Source: Ewingella sp. CoE-038-23 (GTDB lineage: Bacteria; Pseudomonadota; Gammaproteobacteria; Enterobacterales; Enterobacteriaceae). From it: 64,000 nt of DNA. A program made the position numbers and the translations under genes. The notes under the pieces are model-generated. The model made no database searches, had not been told where the DNA came from, and saw only the letters and a program-made list of their open reading frames with translations. Where the stretch lies: assembly GCF_040419245.1 (NCBI RefSeq), contig NZ_JAZHOH010000001.1, positions 1,922,001 through 1,986,000 on the forward strand, read 5' to 3'. Each line of letters starts with the position of its first letter. The stretch's first letter is position 1. This document shows, one piece after another, positions 26,848 to 36,051 of the stretch.

Positions 26848-27863
26848 CTATCATCCCGCCGCCGCAGCGCCCACCAGCCTGCCAGCAGGGTAAATACCCC
26901 GACGATCACCACCAGCAGCAGGAAGCCATGGTGGTTATTGGCGAGGGGGATGCCGCCGACGTTCATACCGAAAAAGCCCGCCACGATGTTGATCGGCAGG
27001 GCCAGCACGGTGATCACCGTCAGCACGTAGAGTGTGCGGTTGCTCTGTTCCATCTGCCTTGAGGTGATCTCTTCCTGTAGCAGCCGGATGCGCTCGGTGA
27101 GGGCGATCAGGTCATTGAGCACCACCGAAAACTCTTCGGTGAATTGGCGGAAGTTCTGCACCACCTCGGGGGCAATCCACGCGGGTGGGCGATTTAACAG
27201 GCGGAAAAGGGCGGTCGGCTCGGGTGCCAGCAGGCGCTGAAAGCGCAGCAGCATGCGGCGCAAACGGCCAAGGTTGGCGCGGTTTTTCTTCACATGGTGG
27301 GTCAGCAGGCACTCTTCGATGCGATCGACATACAGATTGGCGCGCCGCACGATGTTTTCCAGCAGATCTTCCTGCTCTTGCAGCAGATAGACCATTAGCT
27401 CGGTAGGCGAGCTGATGCTGATGTAGTCCAGCCGTTTATAGAGCAATTCAATCAGCCGCACCGGCTTGTGGCGCGCGGTGACCACCAGCTGTGGGTGACA
27501 GCTGACCCACAGGGTGGAGGTTTCATCGACGCTCTCTTCAGGGTTGAAAATCACGTCATTAAGCACCGCCAGCAGGCTGTTTCCCTGTCGCTCAATCCGC
27601 GTACTGCGCGAGCCTTCGCGGATCTCTTCAAAGAATAACTCATCAATGGTGAAATGCTTTTTCAGCCACTTTTCCGCCATCGCGTGTGTCAGGTTGACGT
27701 GCAGCCAGATAAAGCCTTCGCTGTGGCAAATTTGCTGATAAGCCTCTTGCACCTGTTGTGAAGAGACGCGCTCCGGCGGCCTGCCGGGGCGAAAAATAAA
27801 GCCATAAATCAGCCCGGTCACTTCATCATTAAAATTGAGTACGGCAGGTCTTTCGCTCGGCAT
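26844..27863 (-). CDS. CorA/ZntB-family divalent cation transporter
   Basis: A 339-residue member of the CorA superfamily. A large cytoplasmic alpha/beta and helical domain (residues 1-275) ends in two transmembrane helices, the first closing with the GMN-type motif FGMNVGGIP and the second near 315-330. The short C-terminal tail RRRDDS is cytoplasmic. The sequence between the helices (VGGIPLANNHHG) is closer to ZntB, a zinc transporter, than to CorA, but family assignment alone does not fix the ion. The RBS is weak. Upstream lies the narG promoter region. Confidence 0.8.
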   Translation of the reverse strand: MPSERPAVLNFNDEVTGLIYGFIFRPGRPPERVSSQQVQEAYQQICHSEGFIWLHVNLTHAMAEKWLKKHFTIDELFFEEIREGSRSTRIERQGNSLLAVLNDVIFNPEESVDETSTLWVSCHPQLVVTARHKPVRLIELLYKRLDYISISSPTELMVYLLQEQEDLLENIVRRANLYVDRIEECLLTHHVKKNRANLGRLRRMLLRFQRLLAPEPTALFRLLNRPPAWIAPEVVQNFRQFTEEFSVVLNDLIALTERIRLLQEEITSRQMEQSNRTLYVLTVITVLALPINIVAGFFGMNVGGIPLANNHHGFLLLVVIVGVFTLLAGWWALRRRDDS

Positions 27864-28074
27864 GAAATAGGTTTTCTGCAGGTGGAAAACGGATTGGCCT
27901 ATTACGCCAGTATTCGGCCTAAATACAATATGCAGACAGCGAGTTTCATATTTCTGTCACAATGCAAAACCGCCAATACCCCCAATTTTCCTGCGTCATG
28001 CCTGTGGCAATCAATAACAGTCCGTATTCGTATTAAGTAATTATTAATCAATAACTTAAGTGATTTTCATGACT

Positions 28075-28090
28075 TACCCCTTTGGGAGTA
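28075..28090. promoter_or_regulatory. NarL 7-2-7 site upstream of narG
   Basis: TACCCCT TT GGGAGTA is an inverted heptamer pair with one mismatch in the right half. It is centred about 52 bases upstream of the FNR site, near -93 from the predicted start. E. coli narG has a NarL heptamer at a similar place. It lies in the 377-base gene-free stretch 27864-28240. Confidence 0.75.
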
Positions 28091-28127
28091 TTTAGCGCTA
28101 TGTAAATAGTTGCTTAACGACGCGGGA

Positions 28128-28141
28128 TTGATCGCAATCAA
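28128..28141. promoter_or_regulatory. FNR site of the narGHJI promoter
   Basis: TTGATCGCAATCAA is a perfect FNR box. At the class II spacing the transcription start falls near 28176, with TACCCT as a fair -10 hexamer at 28164-28169. Other than this and the NarL site, the stretch 27864-28074 shows only AT-rich sequence. Confidence 0.85.
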
Positions 28142-28240
28142 GTAGAGACACTCTGGGGCTGTTTACCCTCCTGATATTAAAAGCAATGTCGACATTCATA
28201 ACGACAGCCTGCTTCAGGCGGCTGCACAGGAGAGTCCCGG

Positions 28241-31200
28241 ATGAGCAAATTCCTTGACCGGTTTCGCTATTTTAAAACCCTAGCTGAACCCTTCGCTGAC
28301 GGCCACGGCCAGACGCTTAACACCAATCGTGATTGGGAAGACGGTTATCGCAGCCGTTGGCAGCACGACAAAGTGGTGCGTTCCACCCACGGCGTGAACT
28401 GCACCGGTTCATGTAGCTGGAAAATTTACGTCAAGAACGGTCTGGTCACTTGGGAAACCCAGCAGACCGACTACCCGCGTACTCGCCCTGACTTGCCAAA
28501 CCACGAACCGCGTGGCTGCCCGCGCGGCGCCAGCTACTCGTGGTATCTCTATAGCGCCAACCGCCTGAAATACCCATTGATGCGCAAAAAGCTGATCCAG
28601 CTGTGGCGCGAAGCCAAGTTGCAGCACAGCGACCCGGTAGATGCCTGGGGCTCTATTGTCAATCAGCCGGAAAAAGCCAAACAGTATAAAGCGGCGCGCG
28701 GGCGCGGTGGTTTTGTGCGCTCCAGCTGGCAGGAAGTGAATGAACTGATTGCCGCCTCTAACGTCTACACCGCCAAAACCTTCGGCCCGGATCGCATTAT
28801 CGGCTTCTCGCCAATTCCGGCGATGTCGATGGTCTCTTATGCCGCCGGGGCGCGCTATCTGTCGCTGATTGGCGGCGTGTGCCTGAGCTTCTACGACTGG
28901 TATTGCGACTTGCCACCGGCTTCGCCGATGACCTGGGGCGAGCAGACCGACGTGCCCGAATCCGCCGACTGGTACAACTCTTCTTATATTATCGCCTGGG
29001 GTTCTAACGTCCCGCAGACCCGTACCCCGGACGCCCACTTCTTCACCGAAGTGCGTTACAAAGGCACCAAAACCGTGGCCATTACCCCGGACTATGCTGA
29101 AGTCGCCAAGCTGTGCGACCACTGGCTGGCACCAAAACAGGGGACAGACAGCGCGCTGGCGCTAGCCATGGGCCACGTCATTCTTAAATCTTTCCACCTT
29201 GATAACCCAAGCCAATATTTCATCGACTACGTGCGCCGCTACACCGACATGCCAATGCTGGTGATGCTCGAGCAGCGTGAAGAGGGCTATTACGCGGCGG
29301 GCCGCATGCTGCGCGCTTCTGACTTGGTGGATAATCTGGGTCAAGAAAATAACCCGCAGTGGAAAACCATCGCCATTGATGAAACCAGCGGCGAGCTGGT
29401 GTCACCACTCGGCTCGATTGGTTATCGCTGGGGGCAGAAGGGCCAGTGGAATCTTGAAGCGCGCGAAGGCAAGGCGCAGCAGGACGTCAGCCTGACGCTG
29501 AGCCTGCTGGACAACCACGACGAAGTGGTCAGCGTCGGCTTCCCATACTTCGGCGGCGCGGTCAGCGAGCATTTCAACAGCGTGGCGCTGGAAGAAGTGT
29601 TGCAGCACAAACTGCCGGCTAAACGCCTGCAACTGGCCGACGGCAGCAGCGTGCTGGTGGCCAGCGTCTATGACCTGACTCTGGCAAACTACGGCGTCGA
29701 GCGCGGCTTGAACGATGAAAACTGCGCGCAAAGCTTTGACGAAATCAAAGCCTACAGCCCGGCGTGGGCGGAAAAAATTACCGGCGTTTCTCAGCAAAAT
29801 ATCGTGCGTATTGCCCACGAGTTTGCCGAAAATGCCCATAAGACCCATGGCCGTTCGATGATCATCGTCGGTGCCGGTATGAACCACTGGTACCACATGG
29901 ACATGAACTACCGTGGCCTAATCAACATGCTGATCTTCTGCGGCTGCGTCGGTCAAAGCGGCGGCGGCTGGGCACACTATGTTGGCCAAGAGAAGCTGCG
30001 CCCACAAACCGGCTGGCAGCCGCTGGCCTTTGGTCTGGACTGGCAGCGCCCGCCGCGCCAAATGAACAGCACCTCCTTCTTCTATAACCACTCCAGCCAG
30101 TGGCGCTATGAAACCGTCGCGCCGCAAGAGCTGCTTTCGCCATTGGCGGACAAATCCCAGTTCACCGGCAGCATGATTGATTTCAACGTGCGCGCCGAGC
30201 GGATGGGCTGGTTGCCTTCTGCGCCACAGCTGAGCGTCAACCCGTTGAATCTGGCGGCCATGGCTAAGCAGGCGGGTAAAACCACGCAGGAGTTCGCGGT
30301 AGAAAGCCTGAAAGATGGCAGCCTGCGCTTTGCCGCAGAGCAGCCGGATAACCCGCAAAACTTCCCGCGTAACCTGTTTGTCTGGCGCTCGAACCTGCTA
30401 GGTTCTTCCGGCAAGGGCCACGAGTACATGCTGAAATACCTGCTGGGTACTGAACACGGTATTCAGGGGGAAGATCTCGGCGTGCAGGGCGGCATCATGC
30501 CGGAAGAGGTGGAGTGGCAGGCACAGGGCGGCGAAGGCAAGCTGGATCTGGTGGTGACTCTCGATTACCGCATGTCCAGCACCTGTCTTTATTCCGACAT
30601 CGTGCTCCCGACCGCCACCTGGTACGAAAAAGACGACATGAATACCTCGGATATGCATCCGTTTATTCACCCGCTGTCCGCCGCCGTGGACCCCGCTTGG
30701 GATTCAAAAAGCGATTGGGAAATCTATAAAGGCATCGCCAAAGAATTCTCCCGCGTCTGCGTGGGGCATTTAGGCGTTGAAAGCGACGTGGTGACCTTGC
30801 CAATTCAACACGACTCGGCGGCGGAAATGGCGCAGCCGTTTGGCGTCGAAGATTGGAAAAAAGGCGACTGTGAGCTGATTCCGGGCGTCACCGCGCCGCA
30901 CTTGATGGTGGTTGAGCGCGACTACCCGAACACTTACGAGCGTTATACCTCCCTCGGCCCGCTGCTCGACAAACTGGGCAACGGCGGCAAAGGCATTAAC
31001 TGGAATACCGACAGTGAAGTCGAGCTGCTGAAAAAGCTTAACTACACCAAGGCAGATGGCGCAGCCAAAGGCCGTCCGAACATAGACACGGCAATTGACG
31101 CGGCGGAAGTGATCCTGACGCTGGCCCCTGAAACCAACGGGCAGGTGGCGGTAAAAGCCTGGGCGGCGCTGAGTGCTAATACCGGCATCGACCATAGGCA

Positions 31201-32005
31201 TCTGGCGCTGAATAAAGAAGACGAAAAAATCCGTTTCCGCGACATTCAGGCCCAGCCGCGCAAGATTATCTCCAGCCCGACGTGGTCAGGTTTGGAAGAT
31301 GAACATGTCTCCTATAACGCCTGTTACACCAACGTGCACGAGCTGATCCCGTGGCGCACGCTGTCCGGCCGCCAGCAGATTTATCAGGACCACGCGTGGA
31401 TGCGCGCCTTCGGCGAAAGCATGCTGGTTTATCGCCCGCCGATTGATACCCGCGCGGCGCAGCCTTTGCTCAACGCCAAGCCAAACGGCAACCCGGAGAT
31501 GGCGCTGAACTTCCTGACGCCGCACCAGAAATGGGGCATTCACTCCACCTACAGCGACAACCTGCTGATGCTGACCTTAGGGCGCGGCGGACCCATTGTC
31601 TGGCTGAGTGAAGACGATGCCACCCAACTGGGCATTGAAGATAACGACTGGATTGAAGCTTTCAACGCCAATGGCTCGCTGAGCGCCCGCGCGGTGGTTA
31701 GCCAGCGCGTACCGGCGGGGATGACCATGATGTACCACGCGCAGGAGCGCATCGTGAACATTCCGGGTTCTGAAATCAGCCAGCAGCGCGGCGGTATTCA
31801 CAACTCAGTGACCCGCGTCTGCCCGAAACCAACCCATATGATTGGCGGCTACGCGCAGCTCTCTTACGGCTTCAACTATTACGGCACCGTCGGCTCGAAC
31901 CGCGATGAGTTCGTGATTGTGCGCAAAATGAACCGTATTGACTGGTTAGACGACGAAGGTAACGACTACGTGCAGGGCGCGGTTGCGCAGGAGAAAGCCA
32001 AATGA
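28241..32005 (+). CDS. narG: Respiratory nitrate reductase A, alpha subunit
   Basis: The catalytic molybdenum subunit, 1254 residues (E. coli 1247), reducing nitrate to nitrite at the cytoplasmic face. The FS0 cluster ligands His50, Cys54, Cys58 and Cys93 are all in the E. coli positions (HGVNCTGSCSWK, RGCPRG). The Asp ligand of molybdenum is expected in the YDWYCDLPP region near 222, and the molybdopterin-binding blocks are intact. Its stop overlaps the narH start by 4 bases. AGGAG precedes the ATG. The upstream promoter has FNR and NarL sites, so it should be induced by anaerobiosis with nitrate. Confidence 0.97.
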   Translation: MSKFLDRFRYFKTLAEPFADGHGQTLNTNRDWEDGYRSRWQHDKVVRSTHGVNCTGSCSWKIYVKNGLVTWETQQTDYPRTRPDLPNHEPRGCPRGASYSWYLYSANRLKYPLMRKKLIQLWREAKLQHSDPVDAWGSIVNQPEKAKQYKAARGRGGFVRSSWQEVNELIAASNVYTAKTFGPDRIIGFSPIPAMSMVSYAAGARYLSLIGGVCLSFYDWYCDLPPASPMTWGEQTDVPESADWYNSSYIIAWGSNVPQTRTPDAHFFTEVRYKGTKTVAITPDYAEVAKLCDHWLAPKQGTDSALALAMGHVILKSFHLDNPSQYFIDYVRRYTDMPMLVMLEQREEGYYAAGRMLRASDLVDNLGQENNPQWKTIAIDETSGELVSPLGSIGYRWGQKGQWNLEAREGKAQQDVSLTLSLLDNHDEVVSVGFPYFGGAVSEHFNSVALEEVLQHKLPAKRLQLADGSSVLVASVYDLTLANYGVERGLNDENCAQSFDEIKAYSPAWAEKITGVSQQNIVRIAHEFAENAHKTHGRSMIIVGAGMNHWYHMDMNYRGLINMLIFCGCVGQSGGGWAHYVGQEKLRPQTGWQPLAFGLDWQRPPRQMNSTSFFYNHSSQWRYETVAPQELLSPLADKSQFTGSMIDFNVRAERMGWLPSAPQLSVNPLNLAAMAKQAGKTTQEFAVESLKDGSLRFAAEQPDNPQNFPRNLFVWRSNLLGSSGKGHEYMLKYLLGTEHGIQGEDLGVQGGIMPEEVEWQAQGGEGKLDLVVTLDYRMSSTCLYSDIVLPTATWYEKDDMNTSDMHPFIHPLSAAVDPAWDSKSDWEIYKGIAKEFSRVCVGHLGVESDVVTLPIQHDSAAEMAQPFGVEDWKKGDCELIPGVTAPHLMVVERDYPNTYERYTSLGPLLDKLGNGGKGINWNTDSEVELLKKLNYTKADGAAKGRPNIDTAIDAAEVILTLAPETNGQVAVKAWAALSANTGIDHRHLALNKEDEKIRFRDIQAQPRKIISSPTWSGLEDEHVSYNACYTNVHELIPWRTLSGRQQIYQDHAWMRAFGESMLVYRPPIDTRAAQPLLNAKPNGNPEMALNFLTPHQKWGIHSTYSDNLLMLTLGRGGPIVWLSEDDATQLGIEDNDWIEAFNANGSLSARAVVSQRVPAGMTMMYHAQERIVNIPGSEISQQRGGIHNSVTRVCPKPTHMIGGYAQLSYGFNYYGTVGSNRDEFVIVRKMNRIDWLDDEGNDYVQGAVAQEKAK

Positions 32006-33540
32006 AAATTCGTTCACAAGTCGGCATGGTGCTGAATCTCGACAAATGCATTGGCTGCCACACCTGTTCCGTGACCTGTAAAAACGTCTGGACCAGCCGT
32101 GAAGGTATGGAGTACGCCTGGTTTAATAATGTGGAAACCAAGCCGGGGCTGGGTTATCCGCATGATTGGGAAAACCAGCAGAAATGGAAGGGCGGCTGGA
32201 TCCGCAAAATTAACGGCAAATTGCAGCCGCGCATGGGTAACAAAGCCAACCTGCTGCACAAAATCTTTGCTAACCCGCATATGCCTGAAATCGATGATTA
32301 TTACGAACCTTTCGACTTCGACTATCAGCATCTGCACACCGCCAAAGAGGGCAAACACCAGCCCGTGGCGCGCCCGCGCTCGCTACTGACCGGCAAGCGC
32401 ATGAACAAAATCGTCGGCGGCCCGAACTGGGAAGATGATTTAGGCACTGAGTTCAGCAAACGCTCTGCCGACCAAAACTTCCAAAACATGCAGAAAGAGA
32501 TGTATGGCGAGTTCGAAAACACCTTTATGGCTTACCTGCCAAGATTGTGCGAACACTGCCTGAACCCGGCCTGCGTGGCGACCTGCCCGAGCGGCGCGAT
32601 TTATAAACGCGGCGAAGACGGCATTGTGCTGATCGATCAGGATAAATGTCGCGGCTGGCGTATGTGCCTGACCGGCTGTCCGTACAAGAAAATCTACTTC
32701 AACTGGAAGAGCGGCAAGTCGGAAAAATGCATTTTCTGCTATCCGCGTATTGAAGCCGGCCAGCCGACCGTCTGCTCTGAAACCTGCGTTGGGCGTATTC
32801 GCTACCTCGGCGTGGTGCTGTATGACGCCGACCGTATCGAGCAAGCCGCCTCGGTGGAAAACGAGAAAGACTTGTACGAAAGCCAGATGAGTATCTTCCT
32901 CAATCCGAATGACCCGGAAGTGATCGCCCAGGCCGAAAAAGACGGCATTCCGATGTCGGTCATGGACGCGGCGCGTCAGTCCCCGGTGTACAAAATGGCG
33001 ATGGAGTGGAAGCTGGCGCTGCCGCTGCATCCTGAATATCGCACCCTGCCGATGGTGTGGTACGTGCCGCCGCTGTCGCCAATTCAGTCCGCCGCCGACG
33101 CGGGCGCATTGCCGCACACCGGCGTGCTGCCGGATGTCGAAAGCCTGCGTATTCCGGTGCAATATCTGGCGAATTTGCTGACCGCCGGAGACACCGCGCC
33201 GGTGCTGCTGGCTTTAAAACGCATGCTGGCGATGCGCCACTTCAAACGTGCCGAATCCGTGGATGGCGTGGTGGATACCAGCGCGCTGGAGCAGGTGGGT
33301 TTGAGCCAAGCACAGGCGCAGGAGATGTACCGCTATCTGGCCATTGCCAACTACGAGGACCGTTTCGTGGTGCCTTCCAGCCATCGGGAGCAGGCGCGCG
33401 AAGCCTTCCCAGAGGCCAAAGGCTGCGGTTTCAGCTTCGGCGACGGCTGCCACGGCAGCGACACCAAATTCAATCTGTTCAACAGCAAACGTATTGACGC
33501 CATTGATGTGAGCGCCAAAACCTCGCGAGGTGATCAATGA
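32002..33540 (+). CDS. narH: Respiratory nitrate reductase A, beta subunit
   Basis: A 512-residue iron-sulfur subunit that passes electrons from NarI to NarG. Four Cys groups are visible: CIGCHTCSVTC near 16-26, CEHCLNPACVATCP near 184-197, CRGWRMCLTGCP near 217-228 and CIFCYPRIEAGQPTVCSETC near 244-263. Trp in CRGW replaces a Cys, which makes one cluster 3Fe-4S as in E. coli. It overlaps narG and narJ by 4 bases on either side. Confidence 0.97.
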   Translation: MKIRSQVGMVLNLDKCIGCHTCSVTCKNVWTSREGMEYAWFNNVETKPGLGYPHDWENQQKWKGGWIRKINGKLQPRMGNKANLLHKIFANPHMPEIDDYYEPFDFDYQHLHTAKEGKHQPVARPRSLLTGKRMNKIVGGPNWEDDLGTEFSKRSADQNFQNMQKEMYGEFENTFMAYLPRLCEHCLNPACVATCPSGAIYKRGEDGIVLIDQDKCRGWRMCLTGCPYKKIYFNWKSGKSEKCIFCYPRIEAGQPTVCSETCVGRIRYLGVVLYDADRIEQAASVENEKDLYESQMSIFLNPNDPEVIAQAEKDGIPMSVMDAARQSPVYKMAMEWKLALPLHPEYRTLPMVWYVPPLSPIQSAADAGALPHTGVLPDVESLRIPVQYLANLLTAGDTAPVLLALKRMLAMRHFKRAESVDGVVDTSALEQVGLSQAQAQEMYRYLAIANYEDRFVVPSSHREQAREAFPEAKGCGFSFGDGCHGSDTKFNLFNSKRIDAIDVSAKTSRGDQ

Positions 33541-34259
33541 ACAGTCTACGCATTCTAGGTTTGTTGCTTGATTATCCCGACGATCTGCTGTGGGAGAGTC
33601 AGAGCGAGTTGCTGGAGATCATTGGCGAAGCGGCTGAGCTAACTGGCGGGCAGCAAGCTGAGCTGGCGGGCTATATTCGCCAATTCTGCCAGCAAGATCT
33701 GCTCGACGCGCAGTCTTCCTATACGGGGCTGTTTGACCGTGGCCGCGCCACTTCGCTGCTGCTGTTCGAACATGTTCACGGCGAGTCGCGGGATCGCGGG
33801 CAGGCGATGGTGGATTTGCTGGCGCAGTATCACGCCGCCGGATTAGATATCGACAGCCGCGAGCTGCCGGACTATCTGCCGCTGTATCTGGAGTATTTAT
33901 CCACGCTGGCGGCTGATGAAGCCCGTTCAGGCTTGAACGATATTGCGCCGATTCTGGCCCTGCTGGGGGCGCGTTTGCAGGAGCGAAACAGCGCCTATTC
34001 CCAGCTGTTCGACCTGCTGCTGGCCCTGTCTGGCAGCGCGATGGTCAGCGAAGACGTGCGCCCAAGCCTGCAACAAGAGGCAAGGGACGATACGCCTGCC
34101 GCGCTCGACGCGGTATGGGAAGAGGAGCAGATCAAGTTCCTCGGCGAGCAGAGCTGCGCCAGCGGTGAAGAAGCCGCGCACCAGAAGCGTTTTGTCGGTG
34201 CGGTGCAACCACAATATCTTGACCTTGATTCCGCCAACGCTGGGGAGGCACGTCCATGA
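33537..34259 (+). CDS. narJ: Nitrate reductase molybdenum cofactor assembly chaperone
   Basis: A 240-residue TorD/DmsD-type chaperone that binds the NarG N-terminus, helps insert the molybdenum cofactor and FS0, and times membrane attachment. It is all-helical and acidic, opening [20 protein letters not shown], with the family block [20 protein letters not shown] near 79-98 and [12 protein letters not shown] near 117. It is not part of the final enzyme. It overlaps narH and narI by 4 bases. Confidence 0.95.
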   Translation: MNSLRILGLLLDYPDDLLWESQSELLEIIGEAAELTGGQQAELAGYIRQFCQQDLLDAQSSYTGLFDRGRATSLLLFEHVHGESRDRGQAMVDLLAQYHAAGLDIDSRELPDYLPLYLEYLSTLAADEARSGLNDIAPILALLGARLQERNSAYSQLFDLLLALSGSAMVSEDVRPSLQQEARDDTPAALDAVWEEEQIKFLGEQSCASGEEAAHQKRFVGAVQPQYLDLDSANAGEARP

Positions 34260-34933
34260 ATTTTCTCAATATGTTCTTGTTTGATATCTATCCCTACATC
34301 TGCGGCACGGTATTTCTGGTGGGCAGTTGGATGCGTTATGACTACGGCCAATACAGCTGGCGTGCGGGCTCCAGCCAGATTCTGGAGAAGAAGCTGCTGC
34401 GCATTGCTTCGCCGCTGTTCCACGTGGGGATTCTCGGCATTATCGCCGGTCACGCCTTCGGGATGCTCACTCCGCACTGGATGTATGAGTCTTTCCTGCC
34501 AGTGCCGGTTAAACAGCAAATGGCCATGTGGGCGGGCGGCGCCTGTGGCGTGTTGACGCTGATTGGCGGGCTGATGCTGGTTTATCGTCGTCTAAGCAAT
34601 GACCGAGTGCGCGCCACCTCGAGCTTTGGCGACATTATGATCATCATTCTGCTGGTGGTGCAGTGTGCGCTGGGCCTCGGGACCATTCCGTTCTCCGCGC
34701 AGCACATGGATGGCAGCGAGATGATGAAGCTGGTGGGCTGGGCGCAAGCCGTGGTTACTTTCCACGGTGGGGCATCTGCCCATCTTGACGGCGTGGCGCT
34801 GATTTTCCGCATCCACATCGTGCTGGGTATGACGCTGTTCCTGCTGTTCCCATTCTGCCGACTGGTGCATATCTGGAGCGCGCCGGTGGAGTATCTGACT
34901 CGCCGCTACCAGCTGGTGCGTAACCGCCGCTGA
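34256..34933 (+). CDS. narI: Respiratory nitrate reductase A, gamma subunit (cytochrome b)
   Basis: A 225-residue membrane subunit with five hydrophobic helices that oxidises quinol at the periplasmic side and anchors NarGH. Heme b ligands His56 and His66 (PLFHVG, AGHAFG) are in the E. coli positions; His189 and His207 (FRIHIV, RLVHIW) match E. coli 187 and 205 with a two-residue shift. It is the last gene of the operon and is followed by a strong terminator. Confidence 0.96.
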   Translation: MNFLNMFLFDIYPYICGTVFLVGSWMRYDYGQYSWRAGSSQILEKKLLRIASPLFHVGILGIIAGHAFGMLTPHWMYESFLPVPVKQQMAMWAGGACGVLTLIGGLMLVYRRLSNDRVRATSSFGDIMIIILLVVQCALGLGTIPFSAQHMDGSEMMKLVGWAQAVVTFHGGASAHLDGVALIFRIHIVLGMTLFLLFPFCRLVHIWSAPVEYLTRRYQLVRNRR

Positions 34934-34956
34934 CCGTCAGGGTTGTGGCAATAAAC

Positions 34957-34988
34957 AGAAGGGCGCTATGATGCGCCCTTATTTTTTA
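34957..34988 (+). terminator. Rho-independent terminator of narGHJI
   Basis: AAGGGCGC TATGAT GCGCCCTT is followed by ATTTTTT, 24 bases past the narI stop. Confidence 0.9.
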
Positions 34989-35020
34989 ATTTGAATGCCA
35001 CTTCATCAAGGATGCTCACC

Positions 35021-35260
35021 ATGGCTATCGAAAGAAAACAATTCTCCCTGCCGCGCCGCCTGCTGCGTAACAGCCTGATTCTGATCGTCATCGGGATAGT
35101 CGCCGTGGTGCACGGTTTAGTGGTCGGCAACCCCGACGCCACCAATGGCGAAATGCCCCCACAGTTCGCCTTAGGAATTTGGTTCATCATCTTTGGTGGC
35201 GTGCTGGGGCTTATCAGCTGGTTTGTATTGAAGAAGAAGGCTAAGACGCCTAAAGAGTGA
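35021..35260 (+). CDS. Small two-helix membrane protein, unknown function
   Basis: A 79-residue protein I do not recognise. Basic residues MAIERKQFSLPRRLLR precede a first hydrophobic helix (NSLILIVIGIVAVVHGLVVG). A short polar loop (NPDATNGEMPPQ) follows, then a second helix (FALGIWFIIFGGVLGLISWFVL) and a Lys-rich tail KKKAKTPKE. The shape implies both ends in the cytoplasm. I chose ATG 35021, with AAGGA 8 bases upstream, over a TTG ten codons earlier. It lies after the narI terminator, so it probably has its own promoter or weak read-through. Repeat copy 3 begins 18 bases past its stop. Confidence 0.65.
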   Translation: MAIERKQFSLPRRLLRNSLILIVIGIVAVVHGLVVGNPDATNGEMPPQFALGIWFIIFGGVLGLISWFVLKKKAKTPKE

Positions 35261-35277
35261 GTTTTCAATTGCAACTC

Positions 35278-35910
35278 TGAGGTCAAAACCGTGCGCTGCC
35301 GCCACACCGGCCTTAAGGGGCGCCTATCGCCGCGCCCCTCAAGACTCCCCGGCTCTTTACTGCGCGCTCCGCTCGTTGGGCGGACGTGTTTCAGGGACTT
35401 CAGTTCTCCACCGCCCTCCCTATCAATAAAGAATGTCGCCGCTTAGGCGGTGCCTTCGCCACGGGATTACTCGGCCTCTGGCCTCGCCCTTCGGGTCGTT
35501 GCTTTGCAACGCAGTCTCGCTTCGCTCGGCTCGAGCCATAGGTCTCGAACCTCTCGCTCAGCGCCATTTTTGACTGCGGTTTTGAGGCATTTCAACCGTA
35601 CCTTTTCAGTAAATTTCAGATTTTTTGTGAATGAAACGGCTCGGAGTAAGTGCCAGTAGGTCGCGTTCAGAAGTGACGCCGAGCAAGAGGTGGAAAACCG
35701 CGAGTCTTTTGCGCGGGTTGTAATCCCGCAGCGAGGGAACCGCCTAAGCGGCGGCAATTCGCGACGATCGCCGCGGCCACTGAAACACGTCCATCCCACC
35801 CCTGCGCAGCCTCGATCTCCCAGCAGCAAAAAAACGCAGGATTCCAAAGGGTTTCGTTTAAAACCCTTTGGGCCAGTGTGGGCGGCGAGCCCACGGTTTT
35901 GAACTTGACC
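35278..35910 (+). repeat. Quasi-palindromic intergenic element, copy 3 (fills most of 35261-36051)
   Basis: Third copy, between two + strand genes. The left arm shows the CGTGCGCTGCCGCCACACCGG end, a hairpin at about 35311-35342, GGACGTGTTTCAG, the core CGCCGCTTAGGCGG and a changed inner end CCGTACCTTTTCA. An extra ~60-base GC-rich segment (about 35471-35530), itself able to fold (CGTTGCTTTGCAACG), expands the left arm. The right arm has TGAAACGGCTCGG, CCGCCTAAGCGGCGG, CTGAAACACGTCC, the CCAAAGGGTTT hairpin and GTGTGGGCGGCGAGCCCACGG. The right arms of copies 2 and 3 are nearly the same. Confidence 0.85.
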
Positions 35911-35924
35911 TTAATTTTGACCTC

Positions 35925-35970
35925 AATCTTTCTAAAGATTGAAAAAGTTTCCGATGCTTTCCAAAGCATC
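35925..35970. repeat. Two perfect small hairpins upstream of the ABC exporter
   Basis: AATCTTT CT AAAGATT (35925-35940) and GATGCTTT CC AAAGCATC (35953-35970) lie side by side with similar arms and 2-base centres. They may be operators of one regulator or a leftover of the repeat flank. Confidence 0.5.
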
Positions 35971-36051
35971 AAAACCCCCTCCCGCTGATAACGATATTCA
36001 TTTACACTGGCGCACTTGCCCGCGCACGGGCCATTCCAATGAGGATGCACG

